Shown here: one piece after another, positions 59,844 to 64,000 of the stretch
Numbering within the stretch: position 1 is the first letter of the stretch
Layout: each line of letters opens with the position of its first letter
Assembly (NCBI GenBank): GCA_003605055.1
Contig: QZKP01000006.1
Coordinates: 30,667-94,666, forward strand
Origin: Desulfarculus sp.
GTDB lineage: Bacteria > Desulfobacterota > Desulfarculia > Desulfarculales > Desulfarculaceae
Reading direction: 5' to 3'
Length of the DNA: 64,000 bases
Translations under genes and position numbers: made by a program
Notes under the pieces: model-generated
Seen by the model: only the letters and a program-made list of their open reading frames with translations
What the model was told of the DNA's origin: nothing
Databases searched by the model: none

Positions 59844-61654
59844 GCGACAGCGAGCGAGCAGTCAAACGCCAGCGCGACATGAAGCACGTGCAGCGGCTGC
59901 TGGTCATGGTCAAGCCCTATTGGCTGCGCCTGACCGCGGCCATGGCCATGATGCTCTTGGTGGGGGCCTCCACCTCGGCCATGGCCTATTTGGTCAAGCC
60001 GGTCATGGACGAAATCTTCGTGGCCCGCAACCAGGGCCTGTTGATGCTCATGCCTGCGGCCATCATCGGCCTGTACCTGGTCAAGGGCCTGTGCTCCTAC
60101 GGCCAGACCTATCTGATGCAGTTCGTGGGCCAGCGCATCGTCACCCAGTTCCGCATCGACCTCTACGCCCATTTGCAGCGGCTGAGCCTGAGCTACTACG
60201 ACCGCACCCCCACCGGCCAACTCATGAGCCGCATCACCAACGACGTGAACCAGATGCAGGGCGCGGTGAGCAGCGTGATCACCGGCCTGTTGAAGGACTT
60301 GTTCACCATCGTCGGCCTGATGGGGGTGATCATCTACCGGGACTGGTTCCTGGCCATCTTCGCCCTGGGCGTCTTCCCCCTGTGCGTCATCCCCCTGATC
60401 AAGTTCGGCCGGCGGCTGCGCAAGATCTCCCACCGCTCCCAGGAGACCATGGCCGACGTGAGCGTTTTGCTGCACGAGACCATCAGCGGCGCCCGCATCG
60501 TCAAGGGCTTCTGCCGCGAGGAGCACGAGATAAAGCGCTTCACGGACGAGGCCTTCCGGCTGTTCCGCCTGCGCATGAAGGACATCTCCACCCGGGCCAT
60601 GTCCAGCCCCCTGATGGAGTTCCTGGGCGGCCTGGGCGTGGCGGGCATCCTGTTCTACGGCGGCTGGCAGGTGATTCAAGGCACCTCCACCCCGGGCACC
60701 TTCTTCTCCTTTCTCACCGCCTTGATCCTGCTGTACGAGCCGGTCAAGCGGCTGTCGAGCCTCAACAACGACGTGCAGAACGGGCTGGCCGCGGCCGAGC
60801 GGGTGTACCGGGTGCTGGACGAGCCGGTGGAGATCGCCGAGAAGCCCGGGGCCGTGGATCTGCCTCCGTTGCAGCGGCAGATACAGTTCAAGGAGGTGAG
60901 CTTCGCCTACCGGCCGGGCGAGTGGGTGCTGGAGCGGGTGAACCTCACGGTGCCCAAGGGACAGGCCGTGGCCTTGGTGGGCACCAGCGGCGGGGGCAAG
61001 ACCACCCTGGTCAACCTGCTGCCCCGCTTCTACGAGGTGACCCGGGGGACCATCGAGATTGACGGCGTGGAGATCCGCCAGGCCACCCTCAGCAGCCTGC
61101 GCGGCCAGATAGCCATCGTCACCCAGCAGATCATCCTGTTCAACGACACGGTGGCCAACAACATCCGCTACGGCCGCGCCGATGCCAGCGACGAGCAGAT
61201 CCGGGCCGCGGCCGAGAGCGCCTATGCCACCGCTTTCATCGAGAAGCTGCCCCAGGGGTTTGACACGCTCATCGGCGAGGCCGGGGTGCTGCTCTCCGGC
61301 GGCGAGCGCCAGCGCCTGTCTATCGCCCGGGCCCTGCTGGCTGACCGCCCCATCCTGATCCTGGACGAGGCCACCTCCAGCCTGGACACCGAGAGCGAGC
61401 TGTACGTGCAGAAGGCCCTGGAGAACCTTATGGCCGGCCGCACCACTTTCGTCATCGCCCACCGCCTGTCCACCGTGCGCCGGGCGGACCGCATCCTGGT
61501 GATCAGCGGGGGGCGCATCGTGGAGGAGGGCCGCCACGAAGAGCTGCTGGCCCTGGGCGGGGTCTACCAGCGCCTGCACCGCATGCAGTTCGCCGTGGAC
61601 CGGGGCCTGGTGGCCTCGCCGCCCGCGGCCGGCGCGGTCGAGGGCCGAGGGTAG
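59840..61654 (+). CDS. msbA: Lipid A export ABC transporter MsbA
   Basis: A 604-residue half transporter: six-helix membrane domain (about 25-330), then the ATPase with Walker A VGTSGGGKTTL near residue 385, Q-loop VTQQIILFND, signature LLSGGERQRLSIARALL and Walker B ILILDEATSSLD. It flips core-lipid A to the outer leaflet of the inner membrane. GTG start overlaps lpxB by four bases. Confidence 0.93.
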   Translation: MSDSERAVKRQRDMKHVQRLLVMVKPYWLRLTAAMAMMLLVGASTSAMAYLVKPVMDEIFVARNQGLLMLMPAAIIGLYLVKGLCSYGQTYLMQFVGQRIVTQFRIDLYAHLQRLSLSYYDRTPTGQLMSRITNDVNQMQGAVSSVITGLLKDLFTIVGLMGVIIYRDWFLAIFALGVFPLCVIPLIKFGRRLRKISHRSQETMADVSVLLHETISGARIVKGFCREEHEIKRFTDEAFRLFRLRMKDISTRAMSSPLMEFLGGLGVAGILFYGGWQVIQGTSTPGTFFSFLTALILLYEPVKRLSSLNNDVQNGLAAAERVYRVLDEPVEIAEKPGAVDLPPLQRQIQFKEVSFAYRPGEWVLERVNLTVPKGQAVALVGTSGGGKTTLVNLLPRFYEVTRGTIEIDGVEIRQATLSSLRGQIAIVTQQIILFNDTVANNIRYGRADASDEQIRAAAESAYATAFIEKLPQGFDTLIGEAGVLLSGGERQRLSIARALLADRPILILDEATSSLDTESELYVQKALENLMAGRTTFVIAHRLSTVRRADRILVISGGRIVEEGRHEELLALGGVYQRLHRMQFAVDRGLVASPPAAGAVEGRG

Positions 61655-61661
61655 GGGGCCC

Positions 61662-62312
61662 GTGGGCGACCGGCCGACATCCGCCGGACGGTTGCAGGGG
61701 CTGGCCCGGTCCCTGGCCATACTCCTGGCGCTGGTGGGGCTGCTAGCCCTGGTCATCTTTCTGGACTGGGACGCGCCCGTGGATCAACTGGCCCGGTCCC
61801 TGGGCCGCAACCCCGTGGTTCAGGACTGGGCCACGGCCGCCTACTGGCTGGGCCTGGGGGGCGTGCAGATAGCCCTGTGTGTGGCCCTGGCCCTGTGGGG
61901 CTGGGCCCGGCGGCGGCCGCCCCTGCGCCGCCTGGGGCTGCTGGGCCTGGGGGCGGTGGTGATCTCGGGCCTGTCCGTGCAGGTCTTCAAGCACCTGGTG
62001 GGCCGGCCCCGGCCGCGCCTGAACCAGCCGCTTTGGCAGGGGCTGATGCCCACCTTTGACAGCGACTGGCACTCCTTCCCCTCGGGCCACGCCACCACCA
62101 GCTTCGCCCTGGCCGCGGTGCTCTCGGCCCGCTACCCCGAGTGGAGCTTTTTATTCTATCCCCTGGCGGTCTTCGTGGCCTGCGGCCGCATGCTGGGCCA
62201 CTCCCACTACCTGAGCGACACCCTGGCCGGCGCGGCCCTGGGCCTGGCGGTGGGCTGGCTCTTGGCCGCCTGGGGCCGCCGGCGGGGGCGGGCCGCGGAG
62301 GCCTCGGCGTGA
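61662..62312 (+). CDS. PAP2-family membrane phosphatase
   Basis: A 216-residue integral membrane phosphatase. The three PAP2 motifs are KHLVGRPRPRL near residue 107, SFPSGHATTSF near 140, and GHSHYLSDTLAGA near 183. In this context it could remove phosphate from lipid A (LpxE/F-like) or recycle undecaprenyl pyrophosphate. GTG start 8 bp after msbA; the stop overlaps the next GTG. Confidence 0.87.
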   Translation: MGDRPTSAGRLQGLARSLAILLALVGLLALVIFLDWDAPVDQLARSLGRNPVVQDWATAAYWLGLGGVQIALCVALALWGWARRRPPLRRLGLLGLGAVVISGLSVQVFKHLVGRPRPRLNQPLWQGLMPTFDSDWHSFPSGHATTSFALAAVLSARYPEWSFLFYPLAVFVACGRMLGHSHYLSDTLAGAALGLAVGWLLAAWGRRRGRAAEASA

Positions 62313-64000
62313 GGCGGCCGCGGCCCATCCAGGGCGCCTTGACCCTGCTGCTGGTCCTGGCCGTGGTGGGGGCGCTCCTGCTGGCCGGCCTGGGCAAGAT
62401 GGCCCTGACCGACCGCGACGAGGGCGAGTACGCGGCCAGCGTGGCGGCCATGGTCAAAAGCGGCGACTACCTGGTGCCCACCCTCAACGGGCGCCCCTAC
62501 CTGGAGAAGCCCATCCTGGTCTTCTGGGCGGTGGCCGCGGCCCAGGGTGTGCTGGGCCCCGGCGAGACCGCCGCCCGCCTGCCCTCGGCCCTGGCCGGCT
62601 TCGCCCTAGTGCTGGCCGTGGGATTGTTCGTCTGGCGCATCTCGGGCCGGCCGGGCCTGGGGGCCCTGGCCGCGGCCTGCCTGGGCCTCTGCCCCCTTTT
62701 CCTGCTGGTGGGCCGGGCCTGCCTGACGGACATGCTGCTGACCCTGTTCACCACCTTGTCCCTGGCCTGGTTCTTCCTGGCCACGGAAAAGGAGCCGCCG
62801 GCCGACCGCGGCTGGTATTTGGCGGCCTGGGCCGCCCTGGGCCTGGGCGTTCTGACCAAGGGGCCGGTGGCCCTGGCCGTGGTGCTGCCCGCCGCCCTGA
62901 TCTACGCCCTCTGGCAGCGGCAGTTGCTGGTTGTGCTCAAGCGAGCCCAATTGCTCTGGGGCCTGGTCATCCTGCTGGTCATCAACCTGCCTTGGTACGG
63001 CCTGATTTGGTACAAGCTGGGCAGCCAGTTCTGGCAGGCCTTCTTCGTCTCCCAGAACCTGCGCCGCTTCTCCGAGGCCCTGCTGGGCCACGGCGGCGGC
63101 CTGGTCTATTATCTGCCGGTGCTCCTGTTGGGGGCCTTCCCCTTTGTGGCCGCGGCCCTGCCCGAGCTGGGCCGCTCCCTGGGCCAGAACCCCCGCGCCC
63201 ACCGCCAGGCCGAGCCCATGGCCCGGCTGCATCTGTTCTCGGCGGTGGTCCTGCTGTGGGTGCTGGTGGTCTTCTCCCTGGCCGCCACCAAGCAGATCAA
63301 CTACATCCTGCCCGGACTGCCCTTCCTGGCTATCCTGGCAGGCTGCAGCCTGGACCGCCTGGCCCGGGGCGAGACTGGCGGCCGCCTGGCCCGTGGCGTG
63401 TTCTGGACGGCGCTGCTGGGCCTGAGCGCGCTCCTGACCCTGGTGCTGGCCGCCCTGCCGGCGGCGGTGCCCTTGCTCTGGAGCCGCATCGTGGCCTCGC
63501 TGCGCTTCGACTCCAGCGAGTACGCGCTGCCGTCCTACGGGCCGGTGCTGCTGGGCTGGCCCCTGTTGGCCGCGGCTGTGCTGGCGGCCATGTGTCTGGC
63601 GCTGATCGGGCTCTACCGCAGCGGCAGGGACCGGCCGCTGCCCTGGACCCTGGGCGCGGGCGCCGCCCTGTTCTGCGGGGTGCTGTTTCTGGGGCTGCTG
63701 CCCCAGGCCGCGGGCTACATCCAGGAGCCGGCCAAGCAGATGGCCCTGGAGGTGGCCCGGCGGGCCGGACCCCAGAGCCAGGTCAAGACCTTCGGCCTGT
63801 GGAAGCCCAGCCTGATCTTCTACACCGGCCGGGAGCTGCCCCGGGTGCGGGTGGACCAGGCCGCGGAACTGGCCCCGGAGCTGGCCGGCGAGCGGCCCTT
63901 GTTCGTCATGACCCGGGTGCGCCTGTTGGCCGCCCTGGACAAGCGCCCCGGCTTTAGCGAGCTGAGCCGCTACGGCGGCTATTTGCTGGGAGGCAACCAG
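62309..64000 (+). CDS. GT39/ArnT-like membrane glycosyltransferase, 3' truncated by the window
   Basis: The frame stays open to the window end: 564 codons. GTG at 62309 overlaps the PAP2 stop. N-terminal helix, then the GT-C catalytic loop MALTDRDEGEYAASVAAM near residue 37 (acidic DRDE) and PTLNGRPYLEKPILVFW, as in ArnT/PMT_2 enzymes; then many helices and a soluble C-terminal part from about residue 480. Such enzymes move sugars (e.g. aminoarabinose) from undecaprenyl-phosphate to lipid A, giving polymyxin resistance. The exact substrate is unknown. Confidence 0.85.
   Translation, partial: MRRPRPIQGALTLLLVLAVVGALLLAGLGKMALTDRDEGEYAASVAAMVKSGDYLVPTLNGRPYLEKPILVFWAVAAAQGVLGPGETAARLPSALAGFALVLAVGLFVWRISGRPGLGALAAACLGLCPLFLLVGRACLTDMLLTLFTTLSLAWFFLATEKEPPADRGWYLAAWAALGLGVLTKGPVALAVVLPAALIYALWQRQLLVVLKRAQLLWGLVILLVINLPWYGLIWYKLGSQFWQAFFVSQNLRRFSEALLGHGGGLVYYLPVLLLGAFPFVAAALPELGRSLGQNPRAHRQAEPMARLHLFSAVVLLWVLVVFSLAATKQINYILPGLPFLAILAGCSLDRLARGETGGRLARGVFWTALLGLSALLTLVLAALPAAVPLLWSRIVASLRFDSSEYALPSYGPVLLGWPLLAAAVLAAMCLALIGLYRSGRDRPLPWTLGAGAALFCGVLFLGLLPQAAGYIQEPAKQMALEVARRAGPQSQVKTFGLWKPSLIFYTGRELPRVRVDQAAELAPELAGERPLFVMTRVRLLAALDKRPGFSELSRYGGYLLGGNQ

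Overview
The window is GC-rich and gene-dense. It looks like a chromosomal segment of a strictly anaerobic, Gram-negative Desulfobacterota (former Deltaproteobacteria), perhaps a Desulfarculales-type sulfate reducer or syntroph. This is inferred from gene content: a Qrc-type menaquinone reductase, futalosine-pathway menaquinone genes, a PxxKW cysteine-rich protein, a sulfide-type Thi4 thiazole synthase, anaerobic acyl-CoA chemistry, many sigma-54 response regulators, and a complete Bam/Lpx/Msb outer-membrane operon. No rRNA, tRNA, CRISPR array, integrase or intact insertion sequence was seen.

Layout. 1-4.3 kb: 3' part of a qrcBCD-like respiratory operon plus a 53-residue one-helix protein. 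4.3-5.7 kb: HAD phosphatase and signal peptidase I. 5.8-9.5 kb (minus): mqnE-mqnC-mqnX. 9.7-14 kb: DUF2652 protein, CDF metal exporter, aconitase, small Cys-containing protein. 14-20 kb: a 460-bp spacer with paired operator-like dyads, a divergent receiver, a LonB-like protease, a low-GC orphan gene between repeats, and a sigma-54 regulator coupled to a 64-residue Cys protein. 20.1-22.9 kb: an EndoQ-like PHP nuclease fused to a compact UvrD-type helicase. 23-28.7 kb (minus): an HD-GYP protein and a zraP-zraS-zraR-like metal/envelope stress operon with a sigma-54 promoter and an internal terminator. 29-32.9 kb: XRE-cupin regulator, a thiolase-like protein lacking the usual nucleophilic Cys, its DUF35 partner and an acyl-CoA dehydrogenase. 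32.9-35.6 kb: a scrambled accessory patch with a duplicated dehydrogenase 3' end, an antiporter remnant and a strongly AT-rich membrane-protein gene. 35.6-40.7 kb (minus): XRE-cupin regulator, fabD, glgC, AI-2E-type permease and a nitrilase homologue lacking its catalytic Cys. 40.8-47.8 kb: GAF half-kinase, HIT protein, MBL hydrolase, TPP-riboswitch-controlled thi4, aminotransferase, heme sensor, PxxKW protein. 47.8-64 kb: a long plus-strand operon lysS-lolC-lolD-bamA-ompH-lpxD-fabZ-lpxA-lpxI-Gfo/Idh-lpxB-msbA-PAP2-GT39, tightly spaced or overlapping, for outer-membrane assembly and lipid A synthesis; it runs off the window.

The most notable items are the EndoQ-helicase fusion that seems to lack the 2B subdomain, the Cys-less thiolase/DUF35 pair, the attenuated zra-like operon, and the mosaic patch at 32.8-35.5 kb. 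All assignments come from reading the sequence; no database search was run.
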